A stretch of 9,277 nucleotides of DNA from Bacteroidota bacterium. Lineage in GTDB: Bacteria; Bacteroidota; Bacteroidia; Bacteroidales; Prolixibacteraceae. The position numbers were made by a program, and so were the translations under genes. Position 1 is the first letter of the stretch. Each line of letters begins with the position of its first letter. Positions 1-7,762 of the stretch are shown in pieces. The stretch is from the NCBI GenBank assembly GCA_030691295.1, contig JAUYEQ010000682.1, positions 1 to 9,277 on the forward strand. Direction: 5' to 3'. Below the pieces are notes generated by a model that made no database searches, was not told the origin of the DNA, and saw only the letters and a list, made by a program, of their open reading frames with translations.

Positions 1-366
1 GTGGGCGACCACAATAACGGAGAAGGTTCATCGCGCGAACATGCGGCCATGGAACCCCGTCATCTGGGCGTAAAAGCGTTGATTGTGAAGTCGTTTGCCC
101 GTATTCACGAGACCAACCTTAAAAAGCAGGGAATGCTCGGATTGACTTTCGCAAACGAAGCCGATTACGAGTTAATCCAGGAAGACGATACCTTTAACTT
201 TATTGATCTGAAAGAATTTGCACCAGGAAAATCATTAACTCTGGAAGTAGTTCATGCTGATAATTCAAAAGACATTATCATGCTGAATCATACCTACAAT
301 CAGCAGCAAATCGACTGGTTTATAGCCGGTTCAGCATTGGATTTAATTCGTAAACAAAACCTTTAA
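1..366 (+). CDS. acnA: Aconitate hydratase (aconitase), C-terminal part only
   Basis: Aconitase isomerises citrate to isocitrate through cis-aconitate, using a [4Fe-4S] cluster in the cytoplasm. The window opens inside the gene, so the first codon (GTG) is an internal valine and not a start. The 121 visible residues are the end of the C-terminal swivel domain. The motif [17 protein letters not shown] at residues 7-23 holds the Ser-Ser-Arg triad that binds substrate in mitochondrial aconitase. The following stretch ([15 protein letters not shown], then LTFA, later LNHT and WFIAGSALD) closely follows the mitochondrial-type enzyme rather than AcnB. The cluster-binding cysteines lie upstream of the window. 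It is the first visible gene of a TCA block continuing with two isocitrate dehydrogenases and citrate synthase on the same strand. A mitochondrial-like aconitase beside icd and gltA is known from Bacteroides fragilis. The family call is very sure; only the 5' part is unseen. Confidence 0.96.
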   Translation: MGDHNNGEGSSREHAAMEPRHLGVKALIVKSFARIHETNLKKQGMLGLTFANEADYELIQEDDTFNFIDLKEFAPGKSLTLEVVHADNSKDIIMLNHTYNQQQIDWFIAGSALDLIRKQNL

Positions 367-380
367 TAAATTATAAAAAC

Positions 381-445
381 AACCACATAGGCACATAGAC
401 CACATAGTTTTCATTTTTCTATGTGGCCTATATGTCTATGTGGTT
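381..445. repeat. Long imperfect hairpin of reiterated CCACATAG words between acnA and icd
   Basis: The left arm 381-407 and right arm 419-445 are 27 bases each and pair at 24 positions, plus one G-T wobble (391/435) and two mismatches (394/432 and 399/427). The loop is 11 bases, mostly T (408-418). Each arm is itself built from three tandem copies of a word close to CCACATAG or its complement. The stem ends 8 bases before the icd ATG, so on the transcript it would sit next to the initiation region. No long T tract follows the stem, so it is not a standard intrinsic terminator. It could be a dispersed intergenic repeat or an RNA processing or stability element; the function is not shown by the sequence. 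Confidence 0.85.
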
Positions 446-453
446 AAAAAATT

Positions 454-1689
454 ATGAATATGATAACAAAAATTAAAGTATTAAACCCGGTTGTTGAACT
501 GGATGGAGATGAAATGACCCGGGTAATCTGGACGTTTATCAAAGAAAAACTGATTTTCCCTTACCTCGATGTGGACATTAAATACTACGATCTGGGAATG
601 GAGAACCGCGATTTGACAAACGACCAGGTAACTGTTGATGCAGCAAATGCAATAAAAAAATACGGAGTTGGAATTAAATGTGCAACCATTACTCCCGATG
701 AAGCACGCGTGGAAGAATTCGGCCTGAAAAAAATGTGGAAATCGCCGAACGGAACCATCCGGAATATACTTGACGGCACCGTTTTCCGCGAACCAATCAT
801 TATCAGCAACATCCCGAGACTTGTTCCCGGATGGAAACAGCCGATCTGTATTGGCCGTCACGCATTTGGCGATCAGTACAAGGCAACCGATTTTGTAACC
901 AAAGGCAAAGGCAAACTCACGATTACTTTCACTCCTGAAGATGGCACAAAGGAAACTTCATTTGAAGTTTATGATTTCGCCGGAGATGGCGTGGCAATGG
1001 CAATGTACAATACCGACGAATCGATCACCGGTTTTGCCCGCGCTTGCATGAACCAGGCTTTGTCGAAAAAATGGCCACTTTACCTTTCTACTAAAAATAC
1101 CATACTGAAGAAATACGATGGCCGTTTTAAAGATATTTTTCAGGATATATTTGATGCTGAATTTAAAACTGCCTTTGCTGAAGCTGGAATTACCTACGAA
1201 CACCGCCTGATTGACGACATGGTTGCTGCCTGCATGAAATGGGAAGGTGGATTTGTTTGGGCATGCAAAAATTACGATGGCGATGTTCAATCGGACACTG
1301 TTGCTCAGGGATTTGGTTCACTTGGGCTGATGACTTCGACATTGATTACTCCGGACGGAAAAACAATGGAAGCCGAAGCTGCACACGGAACTGTTACCCG
1401 CCATTTCCGCCAGCACCAGCAGGGAAAACCAACTTCGACCAATCCAATTGCATCCATTTACGCATGGACACGCGGATTGGAATTCCGTGGTAAACTGGAC
1501 GAAAATCAGGAGCTGATCAATTTTGCAGAAGCAATCGAAAAAACATGCGTCGAAACTGTGGAAAGCGGAAAAATGACCAAAGATTTGGCCATGCTGATTT
1601 ACGGAAATGACATTAAAACCGATCAATACCTGACAACCGAAGGATTTCTGGATGCAATTGATGCCAATTTACAGAAGAAGTTGAAGTAG
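454..1689 (+). CDS. icd: NADP-dependent isocitrate dehydrogenase, homodimeric eukaryote-type (type II)
   Basis: This enzyme oxidatively decarboxylates isocitrate to 2-oxoglutarate, producing NADPH, in the cytoplasm. The 411-residue protein aligns along its full length with human IDH1/IDH2. Visible motifs are GDEMTRVIW near residue 18, [76 protein letters not shown], and [10 protein letters not shown]. Arg135 matches human IDH1 Arg132, which contacts isocitrate. Arg316-His317 match the Arg-His pair that recognises the NADP 2'-phosphate, so NADP use is well supported. The ATG at 454 is used, but a second ATG at 460 is equally possible because no Shine-Dalgarno sequence is present, as is usual in Bacteroidota. 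It lies 87 bases after acnA, separated by the hairpin at 381-445, and is followed by a 221-base gap before a second, unrelated-family isocitrate dehydrogenase. Confidence 0.97.
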   Translation: MNMITKIKVLNPVVELDGDEMTRVIWTFIKEKLIFPYLDVDIKYYDLGMENRDLTNDQVTVDAANAIKKYGVGIKCATITPDEARVEEFGLKKMWKSPNGTIRNILDGTVFREPIIISNIPRLVPGWKQPICIGRHAFGDQYKATDFVTKGKGKLTITFTPEDGTKETSFEVYDFAGDGVAMAMYNTDESITGFARACMNQALSKKWPLYLSTKNTILKKYDGRFKDIFQDIFDAEFKTAFAEAGITYEHRLIDDMVAACMKWEGGFVWACKNYDGDVQSDTVAQGFGSLGLMTSTLITPDGKTMEAEAAHGTVTRHFRQHQQGKPTSTNPIASIYAWTRGLEFRGKLDENQELINFAEAIEKTCVETVESGKMTKDLAMLIYGNDIKTDQYLTTEGFLDAIDANLQKKLK

Positions 1690-1706
1690 GAAAGTGTTCA
1701 TTTTCT

Positions 1707-1829
1707 AAAACCTTATTTTTCAGGGAAAACCTTAGTAGAACTAAAAGTCGAAAAGAGAATTAACCTTATTACCTTATTTACAAATTAATAAGGTTGAGTT
1801 CATTGGGTATGTTGCTTTCTACTAAGGTT
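1707..1829. repeat. Nested inverted repeats made of AACCTTA words in the gap between the two icd genes
   Basis: The 221-base gap contains an outer perfect 13-base inverted repeat, AACCTTAGTAGAA at 1728-1740 and its complement at 1817-1829. Inside it is a perfect 10-base inverted repeat, AACCTTATTA at 1762-1771 and its complement at 1786-1795, with a 14-base loop. An alternative arm, ACCTTATT at 1771-1778, can pair with the same right arm. AAAACCTTA also occurs twice directly, at 1707-1715 and 1726-1734. The word AACCTTA and its complement therefore recur at least five times within 123 bases. No T tract follows, so a simple terminator is unlikely. A non-coding regulatory RNA structure or a small dispersed repeat element are both possible. 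I see no open reading frame here. Confidence 0.75.
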
Positions 1830-1910
1830 AAAAATCCTTTGTTTGGGCTGACTCAGCATACAAATACAGTACATTCTCATTTGAAAATTATTTTAATAAC
1901 ACATCAATAA

Positions 1911-3176
1911 ATGAGCAATACTATTCAATTCATAAACGGTCAGTTAATCGTTCCCGACAAGCCTGTGATTCCTTTTATTGAGGGAGACGGAATTGGGAAA
2001 GAGATTACAGAAGCAAGTCAGCGAGTGATTGATGCTGCTGTAACTGCGGCATATGGTGACACGAAAAAGCTGATCTGGAAAGAAGTTCTGGCAGGTCAAA
2101 AAGCATTTGATCTTACCGGCAGTTACATGCCCGACGAAACATTGGAAGCATTTCAGCAATATCTGGTTGGCATAAAGGGCCCGCTTGAAACACCTGTTGG
2201 CGAGGGAATCCGTTCGTTAAATGTAGCGTTGCGTCAAACGCTCGATTTGTATGCCTGTATGCGTCCGATCCGTTGGTTCAAGGGTGTCCCCTCGCCTATC
2301 CGATATCCTGAACTGGTTGACATGCATATTTTCAGGGAAAATACCGAGGATATTTATGCCGGAATTGAATTTATGACTGGCACAAACGAAGGCAACAAGT
2401 TCCGCGACTTTCTGATCAATGAAATGGGAGTTGACAAAATCAGGTTTCCGGAGAGTAGTTCGTTCGGCGTTAAACCAGTTTCAAAAGAAGGATCCGAACG
2501 ATTGATCAAAGCTGCGATTCAATATGCGGTCAAGAGAGGTTTGCCATCGGTTACCATTGTTCACAAGGGCAATATCATGAAATTTACCGAAGGCGCTTTT
2601 AAAAACTGGGGATACGATTTGGCTGAAACCGAATTTGCCGAACAGACTTTTACCTGGCGACAATACAAGGAAATTGAAAAGAAAGAAGGAAAAAAGCCGG
2701 CAAAAACTGCCCTCGAAACTGCAAAGAATTCAGGGAAAGTGATTATTAAAGATGTGATAACAGATGCCTTCCTTCAGGAAAGTTTACTGCACCCTTTTGA
2801 TCATTCGGTAATTGCAACATTGAACCTGAACGGCGATTATATTTCGGATCAGCTGGCAGCCATGGTGGGTGGAATCGGAATTTCTCCGGGAGCAAATATC
2901 AACTACATCAGCGGTTATGCTATTTTTGAAGCTACCCACGGTACAGCCCCCAACATTGCCGGAACAGGAAAAGCAAATCCGGGATCGCTCATTCTTTCAG
3001 GAGCAATGTTACTCGAGTATTTGGGCTGGTACAAAGCGGCCGAACACGTTTATGATGCTATGGAACATACTTTTGCGAAAAGAAAAGTCACTTCTGATTT
3101 GTTTAGTATGATGGAAGGGGCAACTTTACTTTCAACTTCTGATTTTGCAGACGAGATAATCAGAAATATTCATTAA
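1911..3176 (+). CDS. icd: Isocitrate dehydrogenase, E. coli-type family (type I), probably NAD-dependent
   Basis: This is a second isocitrate-to-2-oxoglutarate dehydrogenase, from the family of E. coli Icd and 3-isopropylmalate dehydrogenase, not that of its upstream neighbour. Its 421 residues compare with 416 in E. coli. Visible motifs are PFIEGDGIG (21-29), [22 protein letters not shown] (from 88), [41 protein letters not shown] and EATHGTAP. Tyr149 and Lys219 match the catalytic E. coli Tyr160 and Lys230. Ser102 matches Ser113, which AceK phosphorylates in E. coli; no aceK is in the window. The NADP determinants of E. coli, Lys344, Tyr345, Tyr391 and Arg395, are here Asn348, Ile349, Ser395 and Ser399. 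Ile at the second position is typical of NAD-using relatives, so NAD specificity is inferred even though automatic annotation would say NADP. Relative to E. coli there is a somewhat longer, lysine-rich stretch around residues 250-270. Citrate synthase follows after 40 bases, suggesting cotranscription. Confidence 0.95.
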   Translation: MSNTIQFINGQLIVPDKPVIPFIEGDGIGKEITEASQRVIDAAVTAAYGDTKKLIWKEVLAGQKAFDLTGSYMPDETLEAFQQYLVGIKGPLETPVGEGIRSLNVALRQTLDLYACMRPIRWFKGVPSPIRYPELVDMHIFRENTEDIYAGIEFMTGTNEGNKFRDFLINEMGVDKIRFPESSSFGVKPVSKEGSERLIKAAIQYAVKRGLPSVTIVHKGNIMKFTEGAFKNWGYDLAETEFAEQTFTWRQYKEIEKKEGKKPAKTALETAKNSGKVIIKDVITDAFLQESLLHPFDHSVIATLNLNGDYISDQLAAMVGGIGISPGANINYISGYAIFEATHGTAPNIAGTGKANPGSLILSGAMLLEYLGWYKAAEHVYDAMEHTFAKRKVTSDLFSMMEGATLLSTSDFADEIIRNIH

Positions 3177-3216
3177 TTTAGAAAGCTTATTCTGAATAAC
3201 ACTAAAAACCACAGAT

Positions 3217-4536
3217 ATGGAATATATTAAAAACAGGTTCTACGAAAAGGCTACCAAAGATTTAGCCGAGTTTCAACGTATTCGCAAAGATTACGGAGAT
3301 GTTGTATTGGGTCAGGTAACCATCGACCAGGTACTTTCTGGTATGAAAGGAATACCTGCACTGCTTACGGAAACATCAAAATTAGATGCCAACGAAGGTA
3401 TAAGGTTCAGAGGTTATTCACTGCCTGAATTGCGTGAAAAACTTCCTAAAATGGATCCCGAGGGTGAACCACTTCCTGAAGGTTTATTTTACCTGATGAT
3501 GGTTGGTGAAATCCCGGACGAGGAAGATGTAATCAACATTTCTAAAGACTGGGCAACCCGTTCGCATGTGCCACAACACGTTTTCGATGTGATTGATGCC
3601 TTGCCAAAAAACAGCCGCCCAATGACACAGTTCTCAACTGCAGTTTTGTCAATGGCTTACGATTCGGTATTTCAGAAAGCATACCGTGCAGGAATTAACA
3701 AGAAATTCTACTGGGACTTTATGTATGAAGATGTGATGACTCTCATTGCACGTCTTCCACGTATTGCGGCCTATATTTACAGAAGGATTTACCACAATGG
3801 TCATCATATTGAACCAAATCCCAGCCTCGACTGGGCAGGAAATTTGGCCCACATGATGGGACACGATTCACTTGAAGTGAAACGGCTGTTTCGCCTTTAC
3901 ATGGTGATTCATGCCGACCATGAAGGAGGAAACGTTTCGGCTCACGCAACACATCTGGTAGGTTCGGCATTGAGCAATGCCTACTATTCATTTGCCGCCG
4001 GAATGGTTGGACTGGCAGGTCCGTTGCATGGTTTTGCCAATCAGGAAGTAATGAGCTGGCTGGAAGAAATGATCGAGCAAATAGGAACTGACGAACCAAC
4101 CGATGAGCAGATCGCCGCATATATTGAACAAACATTGCTACAGGGAAGGGTTGTTCCGGGTTACGGTCATGCCGTTCTTCGCATCACCGACCCAAGGTTT
4201 ACGGTTCAGCAGGAATTTGCCGAAAAATACATCAAAAACAACAAGCTGATCAACATTGTAAATGCTGTTTACCGCGTTGCTCCTCCTATTCTTGAAGGAA
4301 CAGGGAAAATTAAAAACCCATGGCCAAATGTGGATGCAATCAGTGGTGCATTGTTGAACCATTATGAAATCACAGAATCGAATTTTTACACCGTACTATT
4401 TGGAGTTTCTCGCTCACTAGGTGTTTTGTCTTCGCTTGTTTTCGACCGCTTTTACGGACTTCCTATCGAACGCCCTTCATCGTTTCCGCTTGAATGGTTT
4501 GCTGCTAAAGCCAAAGCTGCCGCAGATAAAAAATAA
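3217..4536 (+). CDS. gltA: Citrate synthase, mitochondrial-type (type I)
   Basis: Citrate synthase condenses oxaloacetate and acetyl-CoA to citrate, the entry step of the TCA cycle, in the cytoplasm. The 439 residues match the length of mature animal citrate synthase and follow it in sequence: IRFRGYSLPEL near residue 62, HADHEGGNVSAHATHLVGSALS, GLAGPLHGFANQEV, GRVVPGYGHAVLR, KNPWPNVDAISG, and FGVSRSLGVLSSL. The catalytic triad of the pig enzyme (His274, His320, Asp375) is present as His271, His318 and Asp373. It is unlike the hexameric, NADH-inhibited E. coli enzyme, so NADH control of that type is not expected. It starts at an ATG 40 bases after the second isocitrate dehydrogenase and is followed within 30 bases by a strong terminator, so it is the last gene of the TCA transcription unit. 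Confidence 0.97.
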   Translation: MEYIKNRFYEKATKDLAEFQRIRKDYGDVVLGQVTIDQVLSGMKGIPALLTETSKLDANEGIRFRGYSLPELREKLPKMDPEGEPLPEGLFYLMMVGEIPDEEDVINISKDWATRSHVPQHVFDVIDALPKNSRPMTQFSTAVLSMAYDSVFQKAYRAGINKKFYWDFMYEDVMTLIARLPRIAAYIYRRIYHNGHHIEPNPSLDWAGNLAHMMGHDSLEVKRLFRLYMVIHADHEGGNVSAHATHLVGSALSNAYYSFAAGMVGLAGPLHGFANQEVMSWLEEMIEQIGTDEPTDEQIAAYIEQTLLQGRVVPGYGHAVLRITDPRFTVQQEFAEKYIKNNKLINIVNAVYRVAPPILEGTGKIKNPWPNVDAISGALLNHYEITESNFYTVLFGVSRSLGVLSSLVFDRFYGLPIERPSSFPLEWFAAKAKAAADKK

Positions 4537-4556
4537 TATTAGTTACTGATAATTTC

Positions 4557-4590
4557 AAAAGGCTGCCCGGATTGGGCAGACTTTTTTTTT
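4557..4590 (+). terminator. Rho-independent terminator after citrate synthase
   Basis: A 6-bp GC-rich stem, CTGCCC at 4563-4568 and GGGCAG at 4574-4579, encloses a 5-base loop and is followed by nine T residues (4582-4590). AAAAG at 4557-4561 can extend the pairing into the start of the CTTTT after one mismatch. It lies 20 bases beyond the gltA stop and marks the end of the TCA block. The GH92 gene after it should have its own promoter; I see no convincing match to the Bacteroidota TTTG / TAnnTTTG consensus between 4591 and 4714. Confidence 0.9.
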
Positions 4591-4714
4591 GATTTTGTAT
4601 GATAATTTGCGGTATAAAAGAAATCCACTATTTTTAACGCACGCAAACAAGGCGAATTTTTGGAATTAAATTTTCGTGTTCCGGAAATCACCAACAACTA
4701 AAAAACTGTTGAGA

Positions 4715-6967
4715 ATGACTACTAACAAACTTTACCTGCCAATCATGCTGGCAGTGACGATTTTAATGTCTGGCTGTCAGAAAAAAACAGAAAACCTTAT
4801 TCAATATGCCAATCCGTTAATCGGGACAAGCAAGTCGACCGGACCGGGCGGTTTTAAACACAACGAGAATACAGAAGCATTCGGGCATGTGACACCGGCC
4901 GTTTCGACCCCTTTCGGAATGACCCAATGGACGCCGCAAACCCGCGATACCGAAAAAAAATGTCTTTCACCTTACTATTACAATGACACCAAAATTCAGG
5001 GGTTTCGTGGTTCCCACTGGCTTTCCGGATCATGTGTTCAGGATTACGGCAGTTTTACAATTATGCCTATAACCGGCTACCTGCGTACTTTTGCCAGCGA
5101 ACGCGCCACAATTTTAATGCACGAAAGCGAAACCTCCACACCTGCCTACTATTCGTGTATGCTTCAGGAATACATGACTTTTGTTGAAATGACGGGTACT
5201 GCCCGCGCAGGTTTTTTCAAGTTTTCGTACCTAAAAAAAGATCAGGCCACGATTCTGGTTACACCCAACAGCGACGAAGGTCAGGGTTATATAAAAGTTG
5301 ATACCGAAAAACAGGAAATTTATGGCTACAATCCGGTTCACCGTATCTACCAGGGTTGGGGACAACCGGCAGGATTCAGCGGTTATTTTGTAGTCAGGTT
5401 TAACCGGCCAATTGACAATTACGGTTGCTATTTTCAGATGGAAGATTTTAAACAGCAAACCGAAATTTCAGGGAAACCGGATATTGGCGCTTATGCTGCC
5501 TTTAACATCGAAGAAAATGACGTGATCCTGGCAAAAGTTGGAACATCTTTTACAAGTATTGAGGCGGCACGTGCCAATCTCGATGCTGAAATTTCGCATT
5601 GGGATTTTGCAAAAACCAAAGCCGAAACCGAACAAGTCTGGAATGAAGCGTTTTCAACCATTAAACTGAAAGGCGGAACAGAGGAAGATTACACCAAATT
5701 TTACACCGGGCTTTACCATTCAATGATTTCGCCCCGTACATTCAGCGATGTGAGTGGCACTTACCCTGCTTTCGACGGAAATAAAAGCATTCAAAAAATG
5801 GAAAACGGGAAGGTATATTACGACGACTTTTCGTTGTGGGACACTTTCAGGGCGCAGTTGCCACTTGTTAGCCTTGTTGCACCCGACAAATACGAAGACA
5901 TGATGCATTCGCTTGTTCTGAAAGCAGAGCAGGGCGGTTGGATGCCTATTTTCCCGATGTGGAACAGCTACACTTCGGCCATGATAGGCGACCATGCCAA
6001 CACCGCTTTGGGCGATGCTTACCTGAAAGGTTTCGATATCAATATTGAAAGGGCATATCCATACATGCGAAAAAATGCTTTTGAAGTTTCGGAAGGCGAG
6101 GATTACATCAACGGAAAAGGCCGCAGGGGAATGAAGTCGTACCTCGAAAACGGTTACATTCCGCTGGAAGACAGTGTAAAAGAAGCTTTTCACAAAATGG
6201 AACAAACTTCGCGCACACTGGAATATGCCATGACCGACGATGTACTTTCGAAAGTCGCCACGAAATACGGGAAGACAGAAGATGCTCAAATACTCGCCAA
6301 ACGCGGACGAAACTACCAGCTCGTTTTCGACGATGAAACCAAAAGCATGCGTGGCCGCCATCTCGATGGTACATGGAGCAAAAATTACAATCCGCTGGCA
6401 CGTGCATCGTACCTCACAGAAGGAACGCCGATGCATCACATGTGGTTTGTTCCGCATGATATTCCGGGATTATTTGATCTGATTGGAGACAAAAATCAGG
6501 TTCGCGAAAAACTGGATGAACTCTTCGATACCGGCGAATACTGGCATTCGAACGAACCTTGTCACCACATTCCATATCTCTACAATTATTTGGGCGATCC
6601 GGCTGAAACACAGCGAAAAGTAAAGAATATTCTGGCAACTGAATACAATGCATTCGATGGGGGAATCCCTGGAAACGATGACTCCGGACAAACTTCTGCC
6701 TGGTATGTATTTTCGTCCATGGGTTTTTATCCTGTTTCGCCCGGAAGTGGCGAGTACCAGCTCTCCTCTCCCATTTTTACTGAAGTTGAATTTAACCTGA
6801 ACCCAAAATATTACCCCGGAAAGAAATTTAAAATCACGATCGACGAAACGGATACATCCAAAACATTCGACAAAGTAAAGTTGAATGGCAGGGAAAGTCA
6901 GTTTGTACTGAAGCATGAAGACATTCGAAAAGGTGGCAAACTGGAGTTTTCAAATTCGGGGAAATAA
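4715..6967 (+). CDS. GH92 family alpha-mannosidase, secreted lipoprotein
   Basis: Glycoside hydrolase family 92 enzymes are calcium-dependent exo-alpha-mannosidases (often alpha-1,2) that trim mannose from N-glycans or yeast-type mannans. Starting at the ATG at 4715 the protein has 750 residues and opens with a lipoprotein signal: a hydrophobic stretch, then LMSGC with the lipidated cysteine at residue 21. It should be anchored in the outer membrane or periplasm. A GTG at 4676 would add 13 residues before the signal and is less likely. The N-terminal beta-sandwich begins YANPLIGT and includes STPFGMTQWTP and GFRGSHWLSG. The catalytic barrel carries EGTPMHHMWFVPHDIPGL (Glu569), NEPCHHIPYLYNYLGDP, and GGIPGNDDSGQTSAWYVFS with Asp655-Asp656, the acidic pair associated with the catalytic base. 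The frame stops right after GGKLEF, near the usual family end, but related-looking coding continues in another frame (6961-7110), so the C-terminus may be frameshifted. Exact linkage specificity cannot be read from the sequence. Confidence 0.93.
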   Translation: MTTNKLYLPIMLAVTILMSGCQKKTENLIQYANPLIGTSKSTGPGGFKHNENTEAFGHVTPAVSTPFGMTQWTPQTRDTEKKCLSPYYYNDTKIQGFRGSHWLSGSCVQDYGSFTIMPITGYLRTFASERATILMHESETSTPAYYSCMLQEYMTFVEMTGTARAGFFKFSYLKKDQATILVTPNSDEGQGYIKVDTEKQEIYGYNPVHRIYQGWGQPAGFSGYFVVRFNRPIDNYGCYFQMEDFKQQTEISGKPDIGAYAAFNIEENDVILAKVGTSFTSIEAARANLDAEISHWDFAKTKAETEQVWNEAFSTIKLKGGTEEDYTKFYTGLYHSMISPRTFSDVSGTYPAFDGNKSIQKMENGKVYYDDFSLWDTFRAQLPLVSLVAPDKYEDMMHSLVLKAEQGGWMPIFPMWNSYTSAMIGDHANTALGDAYLKGFDINIERAYPYMRKNAFEVSEGEDYINGKGRRGMKSYLENGYIPLEDSVKEAFHKMEQTSRTLEYAMTDDVLSKVATKYGKTEDAQILAKRGRNYQLVFDDETKSMRGRHLDGTWSKNYNPLARASYLTEGTPMHHMWFVPHDIPGLFDLIGDKNQVREKLDELFDTGEYWHSNEPCHHIPYLYNYLGDPAETQRKVKNILATEYNAFDGGIPGNDDSGQTSAWYVFSSMGFYPVSPGSGEYQLSSPIFTEVEFNLNPKYYPGKKFKITIDETDTSKTFDKVKLNGRESQFVLKHEDIRKGGKLEFSNSGK

Positions 6968-7110
6968 GATATAATATCTGTGATCCGGAAGGAATCAGTA
7001 TTAAAAAAGGCGATAAAATTACCGTGGTTGCTAAAATCGGAACCGACGGGCAGGAATACAGCCGCGCTCGCTGGGCTGGAATTATTTTCGCACCAATTAC
7101 TAAGGGGTAA
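6961..7110 (+). pseudogene. Out-of-frame continuation of the GH92 gene, possible lost C-terminal domain
   Basis: Directly behind the GH92 stop (6965-6967) another frame is open from 6919 to a TAA at 7108-7110. From 6961 it reads EIRY, then GISIKKGDKITVVAKIG, TDGQEYSRARWAGIIFAPI. This is protein-like sequence with no start codon of its own. Adding one base to the G run at 6958-6961 would join it to the GH92 frame as ...LEFSNSGEIRY. The beginning IRY and the pattern kGDkItVvAki resemble the small beta-sandwich (FN3-associated / chitobiase C-terminal type) found at the ends of many glycosidases, but I hold that identification only weakly. It could instead be a remnant of another gene or reflect a sequencing error in the G run. 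Confidence 0.5.
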
Positions 7111-7601
7111 GATGTACTCGAAAAATCGAAAACTTTATCTACACTGCAAAATGTAGGATCTGCCGCAGTAGTTAATGGTCAGGTTCAAGCCGATAACGCA
7201 GCGGCAACTGATAAAAAGCTGTTCCAGGTAAAGACGGGAAAGGTGAAGTCGCCATTTCAGGAGAATTAAAACAATGGCACAAAGTGACTTTGACTCTAGA
7301 TGGTCCGTTTGCAAAAGAAACCGACATGCGTCCAAATCCGTTTACCGATTACCGGATGACAGTAACTTTCATCCACGAATCGGGCTCTCCATCGTACAAG
7401 GTTCCTGCTTATTTTGCAACCGATGGCAATGCCGCCGAAACCAGCGCCATCGAAGGAAATAAATGGCGTGCGCATCTTTCTCCTGATAAAACCGGCAAAT
7501 GGAATTATTTAGTTTCTTTCCTGAAAGGTGCGATGGTGGCAATAGGAAATGCACCATTGAAAGCCGATCAGGATTGGGTGGTTGTTGTAAGGAAAAAGTA
7601 G
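7111..7601 (+). pseudogene. Degraded gene with a DUF5060 domain (glycoside-hydrolase-associated)
   Basis: DUF5060 is an N-terminal beta-sandwich domain of predicted secreted carbohydrate-active proteins, usually followed by a DUF4038 / apiosidase-like barrel. Coding similarity starts in frame 1 (DVLEKSKTLST, then AAVVNGQVQADN) up to about 7211. It shifts at about 7212-7216 into another frame that reads GKGEVAISGELKQWHKVTLTLDGPFAKE and runs to the stop at 7599-7601. Recognisable DUF5060 elements are WHKVTLTLDGPF, NPFTDYRMTVTF, VPAYFATDGNAAETSA and GNKWRAHLSPDKTGKWNY. No signal peptide or start is left; the GTG at 7284 falls within the domain. The barrel is absent: after SFLKGAMVAIGNAP the frame goes straight to DQDWVVVVRKK and stops. 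That tail resembles the extreme C-terminus of DUF4038-type proteins, suggesting an internal deletion. The neighbouring GH92 gene fits a glycan-degradation locus. The domain call is fairly sure; the decay is clear; the original full architecture is inferred. Confidence 0.78.
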
Positions 7602-7646
7602 ATACTTAAAACGAATCAAGGGTTGCATTTTTATCCATTGGACTTT

Positions 7647-7669
7647 AGTACATGACAAAAATATAAATA
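7647..7669 (+). repeat. Left terminal inverted repeat of the IS
   Basis: The outer 16 bases are perfectly complementary to 8833-8848, and 21 of all 23 match the right end. The outermost bases are AGTACATGACAAAAAT. Confidence 0.88.
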
Positions 7670-7762
7670 GTTGAATATCAGCAAAATAAGTTCATTAAAA
7701 TTTTGATAATACCCTGAATATCATTATCTTACAAGAAAATTACCACATCTTAAAGTAAGAAA

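Noticed and set aside
1..366. Complete small gene starting at GTG 1
   Set aside because: The sequence is the internal and C-terminal part of aconitase; GTG encodes an internal valine and the gene begins upstream of the window.
381..445. CRISPR-like array from the repeated CCACATAG words
   Set aside because: The words are adjacent without spacers, are only 8-9 bases long, and occur as a palindrome; no cas genes are present.
2214..2216. AceK-type phosphorylation control at Ser102 of the second isocitrate dehydrogenase
   Set aside because: The serine is also a substrate-binding residue conserved throughout the family, and no aceK or glyoxylate genes are in the window, so it does not show such control.
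4676..4714. GTG start 13 codons upstream for the GH92 gene
   Set aside because: It would place a charged segment ahead of the lipoprotein signal; the ATG at 4715 gives a signal peptide of normal form with LMSGC at residues 17-21.
5720..6457. Long minus-strand open frame of 245 codons
   Set aside because: It lies wholly inside the GH92 gene, whose plus-strand motifs are unmistakable; the antisense translation resembles nothing.
7108..7216. Programmed recoding (stop readthrough or frameshifting) joining GH92 to DUF5060
   Set aside because: There is no slippery heptamer with a following structure, and several independent lesions including a missing barrel point to simple gene decay.
7284..7601. 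Intact 105-residue gene starting at GTG 7284
   Set aside because: The DUF5060 homology begins upstream in the same frame (GELKQWHK) and a frameshift precedes it, so the GTG is an internal valine of a broken gene.
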